Positions 1 to 7,954 of a stretch of 64,000 nucleotides of DNA are shown here, one piece after another. Position 1 is the stretch's first letter. Each line of letters opens with the position of its first letter. This stretch comes from Neoluteolibacter marinus (GTDB taxonomy: Bacteria > Verrucomicrobiota > Verrucomicrobiia > Verrucomicrobiales > Akkermansiaceae): positions 173,645-237,644 of the forward strand of contig NZ_JACZFQ010000095.1 of the NCBI RefSeq assembly GCF_014904755.1, given 5' to 3'. The notes below the pieces were generated by a model that saw only the letters and a program-made list of their open reading frames with translations, did no database searches and had not been told where the DNA came from. Both the position numbers and the translations under genes were made by a program.

Positions 1-98
1 GGAGACTTGCCAAGAAACTTGCCGTCCCCGGGGATCCGTGCGTAAAAAGCGCGGCCGGGCTTCCGGACGAAAGTCCCAAGCCTTCCAAGATCCGACCA

Positions 99-186
99 GG
101 AGGGGTGGCAGAGTGGTCGATCGCGCCGGTCTTGAAAACCGGAGAAGGGAAACCTTCCGTGGGTTCGAATCCCACCCCCTCCGCCA
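99..186 (+). tRNA. tRNA-Ser (anticodon TGA)
   Basis: The acceptor strand GGAGGGG (99-105) pairs with CCCCTCC (176-182), followed by discriminator G183 and an encoded CCA (184-186). The anticodon loop reads CTTGAAA, giving anticodon TGA. The long variable arm is typical of class II serine tRNAs. The T arm is GTGGG-TTCGAAT-CCCAC. The last 14 bases (173-186) recur at 2167-2180, so this tRNA gene has served as an integration site while remaining intact. Confidence 0.95.
173..186 (+). repeat. attL-like direct repeat in tRNA-Ser 3' end
   Basis: caccccctccgcca, identical to 2167-2180. It covers the 3' side of the T stem, the acceptor strand and CCA, which is a usual core for tyrosine recombinase attachment sites. 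Confidence 0.7.
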
Positions 187-187
187 T

Positions 188-203
188 CCTTGATAAATCA
201 AGG
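188..203. repeat. Palindrome just downstream of tRNA-Ser
   Basis: CCTTGAT-aa-ATCAAGG is a perfect 7-bp stem starting two bases after the tRNA CCA. It has no following T run, so a terminator role is doubtful. It may help tRNA 3' processing or be a binding site at the island end. Confidence 0.5.
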
Positions 204-239
204 TTTCGAGGCATTCGGGAGCACCCAAACCCACCAATT

Positions 240-258
240 GGGAACAAAACCGGGAACA
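240..258 (+). promoter_or_regulatory. Paired GGGAACA direct repeats inside the island end
   Basis: GGGAACA occurs at 240-246 and 252-258, with a 12-bp period, about 55 bp inside the left attachment repeat. Short direct repeats at this distance resemble arm-type integrase binding sites. The role is inferred; only the repeat is seen. Confidence 0.3.
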
Positions 259-285
259 CGTTCGGATAGGTCGTTATGGTTCGAC

Positions 286-549
286 ATGGTTCGCGAAGTC
301 GGGATATTCGCTAATGTGAAAGAGAAATCCCGCCCCATTCGCCGCGCCGAAGCGGCCGAAGACCTGAATCGAAGGCTCCTCTCGATAATCGACGACCTCG
401 ACAAGATCCCAAAATTCAAAGGGAAGGCCGGTTTCATGAGAAAGGTATTTAGAGCCCATACCCGCTCCCACAATCTGGCCTGGGATCTCCGATACGACGC
501 CGATGAGGAGGCCGATCGCCAAGCATCCGGCCGGGCCATCATCCGCTGA
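286..549 (+). CDS. Hypothetical protein in tRNA-Ser island
   Basis: Encodes about 87 residues from ATG 286. The frame is open further upstream from a TTG at 190, but that would start inside the palindrome next to the tRNA. The protein is charged and probably soluble, with a helical middle (RRAEAAEDLNRR, SIIDDLDK) and no signal peptide or membrane segment. No family is recognised. It is the first gene inside the island and is followed 32 bases later by another unknown gene on the same strand, so the two may be co-transcribed. It could be a remnant of a longer gene. Confidence 0.4.
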   Translation: MVREVGIFANVKEKSRPIRRAEAAEDLNRRLLSIIDDLDKIPKFKGKAGFMRKVFRAHTRSHNLAWDLRYDADEEADRQASGRAIIR

Positions 550-581
550 GAATACCAAGCCCAAAGCCAGCCTATCGGCCC

Positions 582-1037
582 ATGACGACGCCACAGGACC
601 CTCACCTTGATTTCTGGCAAGCTGTCCACGAAGTGGTGGTAAAAGCAGGAAGATCCCTCCCTACTGGTGACGACCCAAGAGCTGTGTTCTGGGACCATCC
701 TGATGAGCTCTGGAAGAACGAAGCTGCGCTGGAGGATTACGAAATCGAACTCCGAAGTGAACTGCACGAGTTGGTCGCCACGTTCTGCAGGAATCAACAG
801 TGGCCGAAGCGATCAAAGACAGCGGTTAGATTCCTTCTCGATATCCGGCTCGAGTGGGCCAAGGGATTTACGTGGATCCTCACGGTTCCTTCGACGCACC
901 TCGGCGGCGCCGCCATGCCCCGTCCTGAGCATAGCGGATGGGACTTTATCCAATGGTTGCTCACGGACGCATACGAGAACAGGTCCCTTCCCCAGCCCTA
1001 CATCCCAATGTATTTCCCACCCCCAAGAACTTCCTGA
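582..1037 (+). CDS. Hypothetical protein in tRNA-Ser island
   Basis: Encodes 151 residues from ATG 582. The sequence is acidic and tryptophan-rich (DFWQAVHEV, WDHPDELW, GWDFIQWLL), looks soluble and has no signal peptide or membrane helix. No family is recognised. It lies between the first island gene and the HEPN-type gene in the same direction. An overlapping frame (667-1074) is open too, but its serine- and arginine-rich product looks like a shadow. Whether it belongs with the HEPN gene as a partner cannot be told from sequence alone. Confidence 0.5.
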   Translation: MTTPQDPHLDFWQAVHEVVVKAGRSLPTGDDPRAVFWDHPDELWKNEAALEDYEIELRSELHELVATFCRNQQWPKRSKTAVRFLLDIRLEWAKGFTWILTVPSTHLGGAAMPRPEHSGWDFIQWLLTDAYENRSLPQPYIPMYFPPPRTS

Positions 1038-1196
1038 TTCATATGCCTCCACGCCGGAATCTGAAACCCAGTGAATGGCTATGGGGGCACTCGCAGGGTC
1101 CATTTGAAGGAAATGACATCCGCCAACGAGGAGGCCACCTAGATCGAGCAGTTTATTCCCGAAGGCACTAATGGCTCGACAGGCTTTCGCGCCGAC

Positions 1197-1607
1197 TTGG
1201 CAGGGCTATTGGTTGTCGCAATGGCGGCTGCATACGAATCGTGTGTGAAGGAGGTTTTGATCGCTCACGCGTCTTTTAGGCATGGAGACTTCGAGTATTT
1301 CGTCACCCAGCACTACGCCAAACTGAACAGCAAGATTGGAAAGGATGATTTGCTACGTTACGCCAAGCTATTCAGTGCCAAAGTTCATAAGGATTTCAAG
1401 ACTCTCCTGAAAAAGCGATCTGATGCTATAGCAAGTCGGACTGGCATGGACATTGCCGAGAAATACGGACAGATTTTATCGTGGCGTCATGACTACGCAC
1501 ATGCAGGCCTCCAAAACACCACGGTCTCCGAAGCGGCGAAATTCCACGTTTTCGCAAAGCGAGTGCTTTACTGCTTCGATGAAGCTTTTTCTGGGAAAAT
1601 CACCTGA
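1197..1607 (+). CDS. HEPN-type (RiboL-PSP/MAE_28990-like) protein, probably 5'-interrupted
   Basis: The helical protein carries a clear R-x4-H motif (R97-H-D-Y-A-H102 counting from TTG 1197), the catalytic signature of HEPN ribonucleases found in toxin-antitoxin and phage-defence systems. The region before it (SxVHKDFKTLLKKR, GMDIAEKYGQIL) fits the alpha-helical fold. The frame continues upstream past the TTG through a coherent stretch (IEQFIPEGTNGSTGF) to an in-frame TAG at 1140, and beyond it to an ATG at 1113. The native start may therefore have been 1113 with an amber codon now separating nine residues, or TTG 1197 may be used. Its place in a tRNA-bounded island fits a defence or toxin role. 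The family call is fairly sure, the activity unproven. Confidence 0.6.
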   Translation: MAGLLVVAMAAAYESCVKEVLIAHASFRHGDFEYFVTQHYAKLNSKIGKDDLLRYAKLFSAKVHKDFKTLLKKRSDAIASRTGMDIAEKYGQILSWRHDYAHAGLQNTTVSEAAKFHVFAKRVLYCFDEAFSGKIT

Positions 1608-1700
1608 CGAAAGTGAACGCCTTCAGACCTTAAAATCCATCGATGGAAGTCCCAGCGTTTCCCGTCGCGCGCGAGTGAATTAAGGCATTCTAAGCCCTGT

Positions 1701-1886
1701 TTATCTCAGCTTTGGATAGGTAAGTGGGGAAAAGTTTCGGTTTGCAGGAACGTCTTCAATCTCACGTGTATCCAACGAAGCTGCGATTCTTGGATTCACG
1801 GATTCTGCGGCTTCCAGCGCCAAGTCCAAATAGGATGCCGCCCGCTCCTTCAAAGTCCGTTCAGCGGTAGTTATTGTAAATGGCAT
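1701..1886 (-). CDS. Possible small protein in island
   Basis: A 61-residue frame from ATG at 1886. The product has a protein-like composition with an alanine- and glutamate-rich helix (TLKERAASYLDLALEAAE). No family is recognised. It is the only open frame on the minus strand between the HEPN gene and the right attachment repeat. It may be the truncated end of an older gene or spurious. Confidence 0.22.
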   Translation of the reverse strand: MPFTITTAERTLKERAASYLDLALEAAESVNPRIAASLDTREIEDVPANRNFSPLTYPKLR

Positions 1887-2166
1887 TCTCCCTCTACAGG
1901 CGCGCCAGCAGCACACCTTGCAGAAACGGCAGTCCTCTCATGCGGGGAGACTTGGGAAGTTTAATGGAACTCCCGACACTTCCCCGGAGGCAATTCACTT
2001 CATTAAAAGTGGACAGGCAACTCCGCGCAATCGAGATCGCCATCCCTTTTGGAACGTATCTTTCGCGACTTTGGAACCGGCATCGTACGTACCTACATCC
2101 CCGGATGTGAGATCAGCAGAAGCGCTGACTGATTCCTAAAAGGTGTTGTCGAGTGATCGAGAACCT
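1887..2166. other. Non-coding right part of island
   Basis: No convincing gene is seen. Short open frames here lack coding character. The stretch separates the last island frame from the right attachment repeat, with the halogenase-like gene ending just beyond at 2206. Confidence 0.4.
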
Positions 2167-2180
2167 CACCCCCTCCGCCA
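2167..2180 (+). repeat. attR-like direct repeat of tRNA-Ser 3' end
   Basis: caccccctccgcca, identical to 173-186, without an attached tRNA body. The bases immediately before it are similar but not identical to the tRNA T arm. Confidence 0.7.
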
Positions 2181-2205
2181 CTTTGTGGTTCCGGCTGCAT
2201 CGATA

Positions 2206-3726
2206 TCACGCCGGCTGACGGGTCCTGGCCTCCCGGGCTCGTTGCCAATGCGCGGGGGAATCCATGGTCGCCAGGATCTGCTCCGTGGTCAGCGCATGCT
2301 TCACGGCATGCTCCAGCCGGATCTGGCGCTCAGCCCAGCGTTTCTGTTCCTGCGGCGAGGGCGGCTGGATCTTCCACGGCACCTTTTGACCGACCAACAG
2401 CGCCCACCACCCTTCGGTTCCGAACTGGGAGGCCCGGGGCAGCAGCCAATCGCGGGCGAAGGAGCTCGGCCCGTTCTCCTGGAAGAACCCAACGATGCGC
2501 GCCGCGTCCTCCGGCAGCGGCAAGTCGCGGCAGTGTTGCCAGAACGGTGTGTCTAACAGGGTGTTGAACTTGTAGTGCACCATCAGGAAGCCGTGGATCT
2601 CCGACCAGACGTTTTCGGAGAAACGGTTGTAGAGATCGATGAGCGAACTCCGCAGCTCGAGCCGGCCTTCCTGCAAGCTGGCGGCGAGGGCCCGGAGCTC
2701 CATGCAGAGCACCATCAGGGCGGTCGCTTCCATCGGTTCGACGAATCCCGCGGAATTCCCCACCGAGCAGACGTTCCCGACCCACGAGCGCCGGTAGTGG
2801 CCGGACCGGAAGTTCACGAGGCGCGTGGTCTCCACCCGCGGGTTGCGTTTCCGGAACAAGCTCTCCGCCTCGTCGTCGGTGGTGAACGCGGACGAGTAGA
2901 CGTAGCCCCGGTTGACGTGCTCGCGGTGGTCGATCCGCCAACTCCAACCGGCCGGCATCGTCTCCGAGGTCGTGAAAGGTTGGATCGGATCGCCCCCCTC
3001 CCGTTCCCAACCTCCGACCACCGCCCGGTCGCAGATCAAGGTGTCGGCAAAGGATTGGAAGGGCTCCTCCAAGGCGCCGTGCAGCAACTCGCTGCGGAAA
3101 CCGGAGGCATCGACATAGAAATCCGCCTTCACGACCTCCTGCCCGTCGACCACCAGATGGCGGATGCGATCCCCGTCCCGCGCCGTGCCGGTGACCTCGG
3201 CGTCGGTGATGCTCACCCCCACCTGCCGTGCCTCGGCCTCCAGCCATGAAACCAGGCGGACATTCTCAAGGTGGTAGCCGTAGGCGCCGTCGAACCGCGG
3301 TTGGCCGTTGTCGTCCGGGAGAAACACCTTCCGTTGCTGCATCATCCGGCCGATGAAGCCGGCGGCATAGGGATCGCCCCAGGAGTAGAATCCATTCGGC
3401 CGCCGGAAGCCGGTGTCCGACACACTGTAGTGGTTGCCAAAGGCGTAGGGGAACTCTCCGCGGGGTCCCCAGATGAAATGGATGCCGCGCTTCCACACAG
3501 GCCGCACCTCGCGGAAGAAGCGCTCCTCGTCCAGTTGCAGGTAGTCGAAGAGGAATGCCGGGAAGTTCGGGGTCGTGCCCTCGCCCACCCCGATGATCCC
3601 GATCCGGGGACTGCGGAGCACCCGCACCGACACCGCGGCGGGCAACTTTTTCCGGAGGGTCAAGGCGGCCAGCAATCCGGCCGACCCCGCGCCGAGGACG
3701 ACGATCGATGAGATGGGTTTTTTCAT
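2206..3726 (-). CDS. Flavin-dependent (tryptophan halogenase family) protein
   Basis: A protein of about 506 residues of the Trp_halogenase family (PF04820). An N-terminal Rossmann motif GAGSAG (residues 12-17) binds FAD. GVGEGTTPNFPAF follows as in flavin halogenases, and an AGWSWRI segment stands where the family has W-x-W-x-I-P. Here the proline is replaced (WSWRID), so halogenating activity is uncertain and another FAD monooxygenase role is possible. The start at 3726 is preferred because GGAAAGAA lies just upstream; an in-frame ATG at 3744 would add six residues. It is downstream of the sigma factor and kinase genes on the same strand, about 100 bases after the kinase stop. A lone halogenase-like enzyme without biosynthetic neighbours is unusual. 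Confidence 0.85.
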   Translation of the reverse strand: MKKPISSIVVLGAGSAGLLAALTLRKKLPAAVSVRVLRSPRIGIIGVGEGTTPNFPAFLFDYLQLDEERFFREVRPVWKRGIHFIWGPRGEFPYAFGNHYSVSDTGFRRPNGFYSWGDPYAAGFIGRMMQQRKVFLPDDNGQPRFDGAYGYHLENVRLVSWLEAEARQVGVSITDAEVTGTARDGDRIRHLVVDGQEVVKADFYVDASGFRSELLHGALEEPFQSFADTLICDRAVVGGWEREGGDPIQPFTTSETMPAGWSWRIDHREHVNRGYVYSSAFTTDDEAESLFRKRNPRVETTRLVNFRSGHYRRSWVGNVCSVGNSAGFVEPMEATALMVLCMELRALAASLQEGRLELRSSLIDLYNRFSENVWSEIHGFLMVHYKFNTLLDTPFWQHCRDLPLPEDAARIVGFFQENGPSSFARDWLLPRASQFGTEGWWALLVGQKVPWKIQPPSPQEQKRWAERQIRLEHAVKHALTTEQILATMDSPAHWQRAREARTRQPA

Positions 3727-3827
3727 GGGTTCTTTCCGGGACATGACCGTACCCGTGCAAACGCACCGGTGACAGTGGAATGCCCCTGGTGGAATCCGTC
3801 AAACCGCCCGAAATCCCGCCAACAAAA

Positions 3828-6038
3828 TCAATGGGTGCTTACCCGGCCCCTCGCCTCGTCGACCAAGAGCCCGGCAATCGCCCAGTCGTGCCAGTAGGGC
3901 GGGATTTCGCGACCCAGCTCGAAATCCTTGCCGTTGCAACTCGCGGTCAACTCATGGGCGTGGGCGAGCGCCGTCTCCGCCGCCGCCGTGTCGCCCAGCG
4001 CGGCGTGGGCCATGGCTGCGACCGCCTCGAGCGATACGACGCAGGAGCTTTTCCTCTCCGGCCGCTTGAAGCCGAGATCACAAGCGCGCAGCGCCTCCTC
4101 GTGATTCCCCGAACGGAGATGAAAGAGGGACAGTGAGAGCGCGGACCAAGACGGGCATGGGGTGCTATCCGGGTCTCCCATCGTCAGGACGTCCCGCTTC
4201 AAGTGCCGCAGCATCTTCCCGTCCGCGGAATGGATCAGACACACCTTCAACAGGTGCTCGGCCTTGTGGCGACTTGCGGCGGGCGTGTAGCGATCAACCA
4301 CCTCCTTGCGGAATTCGATGTATTCCGTCTCATCGTGTCTCAGCAGGGCCGCGCTGATGGCCATGAGATCATCGCCCTGCAGGATCTTCTGCGGGCTGTC
4401 GTGGCGGTTGGCCTGCCTCAGCAGCCGGAAGCACTGCAACGCCTCGTCCCAACGGCCGCTCTTGGCGTTCCAGTCGCCGAGCGCGCGAAAAACCGCCGCG
4501 GCCTCCAACGAGGGCTCGATCGAGGACAGCGGATACTTCTGCCGGAGCTCGTCAGCCTCGTCGATGCGACCCTGGTCCAACAGGAATGCCGCGCGGGCGA
4601 CGTTCGAGCGGGCGTCGGCCTGTTGGCGCAAGCGGCTTTCCTCGTTCCGCGCCGCCTGTGCCTCGTTTTTCAGCTGGATTTGCCGGATCGCGGACTTCCG
4701 TTCCCGGTCGTACATCGCCGCGGTGACCGCCAGACCGCTGACGAGGAGGAACAGGAACGTCACCGCCGCCGCGAAGGCGATGCGGTTGCGCCGGACGAAC
4801 TTCGCGAGCACGTAGACCCGGGAAGGCGGACGGGCGGCGATCGGCTGATAGGTGAGGAAGCGCTTGATGTCGATCGCCAGGCCGTTGGCCGTCTGGTAGC
4901 GGCGCATGCGATCCTTCTCCAGGGCCATCATCACGATCCAATCGAGATCCCCCCTCACGAAATCAAGGAACGCGGCGGGTTCCATGCCCCGTTCACGGGC
5001 GAGCTCCTTGAGCTTTTCCGGCGGCAGCTTCCCGAGGAACTCCGAGGGACGCTGTGTCTCCGAGGAAAGCAGGGACTTGCGGATCTGAGAGAAGTTCAGG
5101 CCGGGATCGGCGGAACGGTCGATCGGCGTGGATCCGGTGAGGAGTTCATACAACAAGACCCCGAGGCTGAAGATGTCGCTGCGGGTATCGACGTCGATGC
5201 CCGTCATGGCGACCTGTTCGGGGCTCATGTAGGCCGGCGTGCCGATGAACTGGTCGTGGGCGGTGATGGTGTCCCCCCACGCGCCCCCGGAGGGCTTGGC
5301 GATGCCGAAGTCGATGATCTTCGGGACATTCTCACCGTTCAAACGGCTGACGATGACGTTCGACGGCTTGATGTCGCGATGGATGATGCCCTTCTGGTGC
5401 GCGTGCTGGATGGCATTGCAGACCAGCATGAACAGTTCGAGGCGTGCCGCGCAGTCCAGCTTGTAGTGGTTGCTGTAGCGGACGATCGACTCGCCCGACA
5501 CCAGTTCCATCGCGAAGTAGGGCTTTCCCGACGACGTGGTTCCGGCATCGAGGACCTTCGCGATGTTAGGATGATCCATCAGCGCCAGCGCCTGCCGCTC
5601 GACGTTGAAGCGCTCCAAGGCGTCACGGTTTTCCTCGCTCATCCGGAAAACCTTCACTGCCACCCGCCGGCGGATCGGTCGTTCCTGCTCCGCCTCGTAG
5701 ACCACGCCGCCCCCGCCCTCGCCGATCCGGGAGACGAGGCGGTAGCGGTCGATCCTCTCCTGCAGGAAATTGTCGACGAAGCGGGGCGGGATCGCCCGCG
5801 TGCCCTTCTCCGAAAGGATGGAAGCGGTCACCTTGGTGCGCTGCTCGCGGGCCTGGAGGAAGAACTCCGCCGCGCCGTCCGCCGCTTGCAGCAACTGCGT
5901 CATCTCGACCCTCGCCGCCGCGCGGTTCTCGAAAACGCGTTCAAGGAACACCTCGCGGGTGGATGGATCATCCAGCGACAGCGCCACCTCCATGATGGCG
6001 CTGCTGATTTCCTCGTCGTGCTGATCTCCCTCGTTCAT
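3828..6038 (-). CDS. Transmembrane Ser/Thr protein kinase with C-terminal helical repeats
   Basis: A 736-residue PknB-type kinase. The domain (about residues 100-380) shows a Gly-rich loop (GEGGGG near 107), the lysine of VAVK (129), HRD (220-222) in HRDIKPSN and DFG (243-245). A single hydrophobic helix near residues 415-437 (AFAAAVTFLFLLVSGLAV) places the kinase in the cytoplasm. The rest of the chain, TPR-like by composition, would lie outside. Its start is 13 bases after the stop of the ECF sigma gene, the pairing known for PF07638 sigma factors in Verrucomicrobia, Planctomycetes and Acidobacteria, where the kinase probably controls the sigma factor or its targets. Kinase function is secure; the signal sensed is unknown. 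Confidence 0.92.
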   Translation of the reverse strand: MNEGDQHDEEISSAIMEVALSLDDPSTREVFLERVFENRAAARVEMTQLLQAADGAAEFFLQAREQRTKVTASILSEKGTRAIPPRFVDNFLQERIDRYRLVSRIGEGGGGVVYEAEQERPIRRRVAVKVFRMSEENRDALERFNVERQALALMDHPNIAKVLDAGTTSSGKPYFAMELVSGESIVRYSNHYKLDCAARLELFMLVCNAIQHAHQKGIIHRDIKPSNVIVSRLNGENVPKIIDFGIAKPSGGAWGDTITAHDQFIGTPAYMSPEQVAMTGIDVDTRSDIFSLGVLLYELLTGSTPIDRSADPGLNFSQIRKSLLSSETQRPSEFLGKLPPEKLKELARERGMEPAAFLDFVRGDLDWIVMMALEKDRMRRYQTANGLAIDIKRFLTYQPIAARPPSRVYVLAKFVRRNRIAFAAAVTFLFLLVSGLAVTAAMYDRERKSAIRQIQLKNEAQAARNEESRLRQQADARSNVARAAFLLDQGRIDEADELRQKYPLSSIEPSLEAAAVFRALGDWNAKSGRWDEALQCFRLLRQANRHDSPQKILQGDDLMAISAALLRHDETEYIEFRKEVVDRYTPAASRHKAEHLLKVCLIHSADGKMLRHLKRDVLTMGDPDSTPCPSWSALSLSLFHLRSGNHEEALRACDLGFKRPERKSSCVVSLEAVAAMAHAALGDTAAAETALAHAHELTASCNGKDFELGREIPPYWHDWAIAGLLVDEARGRVSTH

Positions 6039-6051
6039 CGGACCGGTCGTT

Positions 6052-6630
6052 CTATTCGCCCTGATGGTCGTCCTGGATCAGGCGGTAGAGCTTGGCCTTG
6101 GCGAACATCCATTGCCGTTCCACCGAACGCATGCTGCGCCCCGTCACCTGACTGATTTCTTCAGTACTCAATCCCCCGTAGAATTTCAACAACACGACCT
6201 TCGCGGAATACGGGTCGACCTTCTCGAGCTTGGTCAGACAGTCGTGGATGAGCAGGATGTGGGTGTCGTCCTCGAAAACCCCGTCGTCGAGATTCTCGGG
6301 CGGGCGGGTCCGTTTCTTCCGCGACTGCGCGCGGATGCGGTCGACCAGGATCCGGCGCATCGCCTGGGCGGCGGCATTGAAGAAATGCTCCTTGCTCTGC
6401 CACACCTTGCCGTCGATTTCCGACAGGCGGATCCACGCCTCGTGGACCAGGGCGGTCGGCTGCAGCGTCTTGCTCGGGCTGCCGCTGTCCAACCGGAAGG
6501 CCGCCAGGCGGCGGAGCTCATCGTAGACGACGGGCAACAGCTCGTCCGACGAGAAGCAGAATTCATTCGCCCCGATGTCGGGACTCCCGGTCGTTGTTCC
6601 CATTGCCATCTCGGGTAGGTTCGACGGCAT
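6052..6630 (-). CDS. RNA polymerase sigma factor, ECF subfamily (PF07638 type)
   Basis: The protein matches the ECF group common in Planctomycetes and Verrucomicrobia. Region 2 contains LLPVVYDELRRLAAFRL, LQPTALVHEAWIRL and HFFNAAAQAMRRILVDRIR. Region 4 contains STEEISQVTGRSMRSVERQW, a helix-turn-helix for the -35 element. The start is uncertain: ATGs at 6690, 6630 and 6609 are all in frame and none has a good ribosome binding site. The N-terminal helix usual in this group seems shortened. It is the first gene of the sigma, kinase and halogenase group. Confidence 0.88.
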   Translation of the reverse strand: MPSNLPEMAMGTTTGSPDIGANEFCFSSDELLPVVYDELRRLAAFRLDSGSPSKTLQPTALVHEAWIRLSEIDGKVWQSKEHFFNAAAQAMRRILVDRIRAQSRKKRTRPPENLDDGVFEDDTHILLIHDCLTKLEKVDPYSAKVVLLKFYGGLSTEEISQVTGRSMRSVERQWMFAKAKLYRLIQDDHQGE

Positions 6631-7042
6631 GGGGGTGCAAGTCGAATCGTCGGCAGCCGCCAGCCGCGCCGAATGCACGGCGGGCGGCACTTTGTTGGCG
6701 GGTCACGATGGTAGATGTCGTAGTCCATGGTGAAACTCAGGCCCATCGGCAACGCGCGCGATTGCCGCGCTGCCGACGGAAACAAGTGTCTTGGAAGCAC
6801 GCCGGGGAATCTCCGTCTTCCGTCAATCAAGGGCAACCGACGGGCGGATGCGCGGACGGTTTGGGTTCCGTCCGCGCATCCACTTTCTTTCCGGAGGCAA
6901 ACGGACGCCGGAAAAACCCGAAAGATTTTTGGCGGGTTTCGAGGGACGACGTCGGAATCCGGATTGATCGCCGGCATCCGCCCGGGCGTTCCGGGCGCAG
7001 CCAACGCGGCGATCAACCCAAAAATATCCAACCCAACCATCA
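6631..7042. other. Divergent intergenic region
   Basis: About 410 bases between the start of the minus-strand sigma gene and the plus-strand PEP-CTERM gene. It should hold both promoters, but no confident promoter is readable. Its notable feature is a perfect inverted repeat at 6846-6881. Confidence 0.5.
6846..6881. repeat. Perfect 14-bp inverted repeat in divergent promoter region
   Basis: ggatgcgcggacgg (6846-6859) and ccgtccgcgcatcc (6868-6881) form a 14-bp perfect stem with an 8-base loop. It lies about 160 bases before the GTG of the PEP-CTERM gene and 220 bases before the sigma gene. It could be a terminator or attenuator hairpin for an upstream transcript, or a palindromic operator. 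No strong T run follows (cactttcttt). Confidence 0.6.
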
Positions 7043-7837
7043 GTGAAGCATTCGTTTCTCCCCGCCCTGATCACCACCGGATTGATCCCCGCCGCGAGCC
7101 ACGCCGCGTTGATTGCCACCGAGAATTTCGATTATTCCAACGGCTCGATCGCCGGCCAGAGTGGTGGCACCGGCTGGAACTACGAGCGCACCGACGAGCC
7201 GGCAGCACCCGCCCAGACCGCCTCGAACTGGAACGACACCTTCGGCGACGCACAGGTCGTTTCCACCGCCCTCGTGACCAGCGGCAGCGGCGCCCATCGT
7301 GAATTCGGCGGAATCACCGAGGGCACCGGCGGCGACAGCAACGAGCGCGAGGGCGCTTTCCGCGGAACTGGTACAATGTTCTTCTCCGTCAGCTACACCC
7401 CGAACACCGCCAACCAATGGGGGGGTGTCAGCTCTTACGACTTCGGAACAGAGCGGATTTTCTGGGGTGCGCCGGGCGGCACCCCGGGCGGCAATTTTTT
7501 CGGCATCGACGTCGCAGGAGACCAGACGGTCTCCACCATTCCCGTGGTCACCGGCCAGACCTACACACTGATCGGGATGCTGGATTTCGACAATGACCTC
7601 CTCGGCCTCTGGGTCGATCCCGACGGCAGCGACACGGTGACTTCCCACGACGTCTCCGCCGCGTACACCGGGGGCAACTGGTCCTCCGCCCTGCGCCTCG
7701 CGTCCGGGCATGAGAGCACTTGGGACGACCTGCGAGTCGGAACGACCTTCGCGGACGTCGCCCCGGTGCCGGAGCCGTCAACCGGCCTGCTTGGCCTGGC
7801 GGCAGCCGGCCTGCTGTTCACCCGCCGTCGTCGCTGA
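7043..7837 (+). CDS. PEP-CTERM sorting-domain secreted protein, single LamG-like module
   Basis: A 264-residue exported protein starting at GTG 7043, with a signal peptide (MKHSFLPALITTGLIPAASHA), one module of about 215 residues, and a C-terminal PEP-CTERM tail (VPEPSTG, a hydrophobic helix, then RRRR). The tail is expected to be cut by an exosortase and to guide the protein to the surface or exopolysaccharide. The module (landmarks NFDYSNGSIAG, SSYDFGTER, LDFDNDLLGLWVDP, WDDLRVGT) recurs in the next two genes. It looks like a concanavalin/LamG-type beta-sandwich, though the fold is inferred. No exosortase is visible in this window. Confidence 0.88.
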   Translation: MKHSFLPALITTGLIPAASHAALIATENFDYSNGSIAGQSGGTGWNYERTDEPAAPAQTASNWNDTFGDAQVVSTALVTSGSGAHREFGGITEGTGGDSNEREGAFRGTGTMFFSVSYTPNTANQWGGVSSYDFGTERIFWGAPGGTPGGNFFGIDVAGDQTVSTIPVVTGQTYTLIGMLDFDNDLLGLWVDPDGSDTVTSHDVSAAYTGGNWSSALRLASGHESTWDDLRVGTTFADVAPVPEPSTGLLGLAAAGLLFTRRRR

Positions 7838-7954
7838 TCCGCCGAAGCCGTCACGACCGGGTGATCCCGAAACGGGGACACCTGGTCGTTCGTGTTCCGG
7901 CGCAGCCCCCCCCGGAACCTGGCGGATCCCTTTGATTCCATTTCCAACAAACCC

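Larger units (their letters stand above)
173..2180. mobile_element. tRNA-Ser-associated genomic island remnant
   Basis: A 14-bp exact direct repeat, caccccctccgcca, lies in the tRNA 3' end (173-186) and again at 2167-2180 with no tRNA attached. This is the signature of integration at a tRNA 3' end. The interval between is visibly richer in A+T than the flanking genes and holds only short genes of unknown function plus a HEPN-type gene. No integrase or excisionase is recognisable, so the element is either a decayed island or a small satellite moved in trans. The boundaries are seen directly; the mobile origin is inferred. Confidence 0.7.

Noticed and set aside
4203..6155. Plus-strand frame opposite the kinase
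   Set aside because: Mirror frame of the HRD/DFG-bearing kinase; no coding character of its own.
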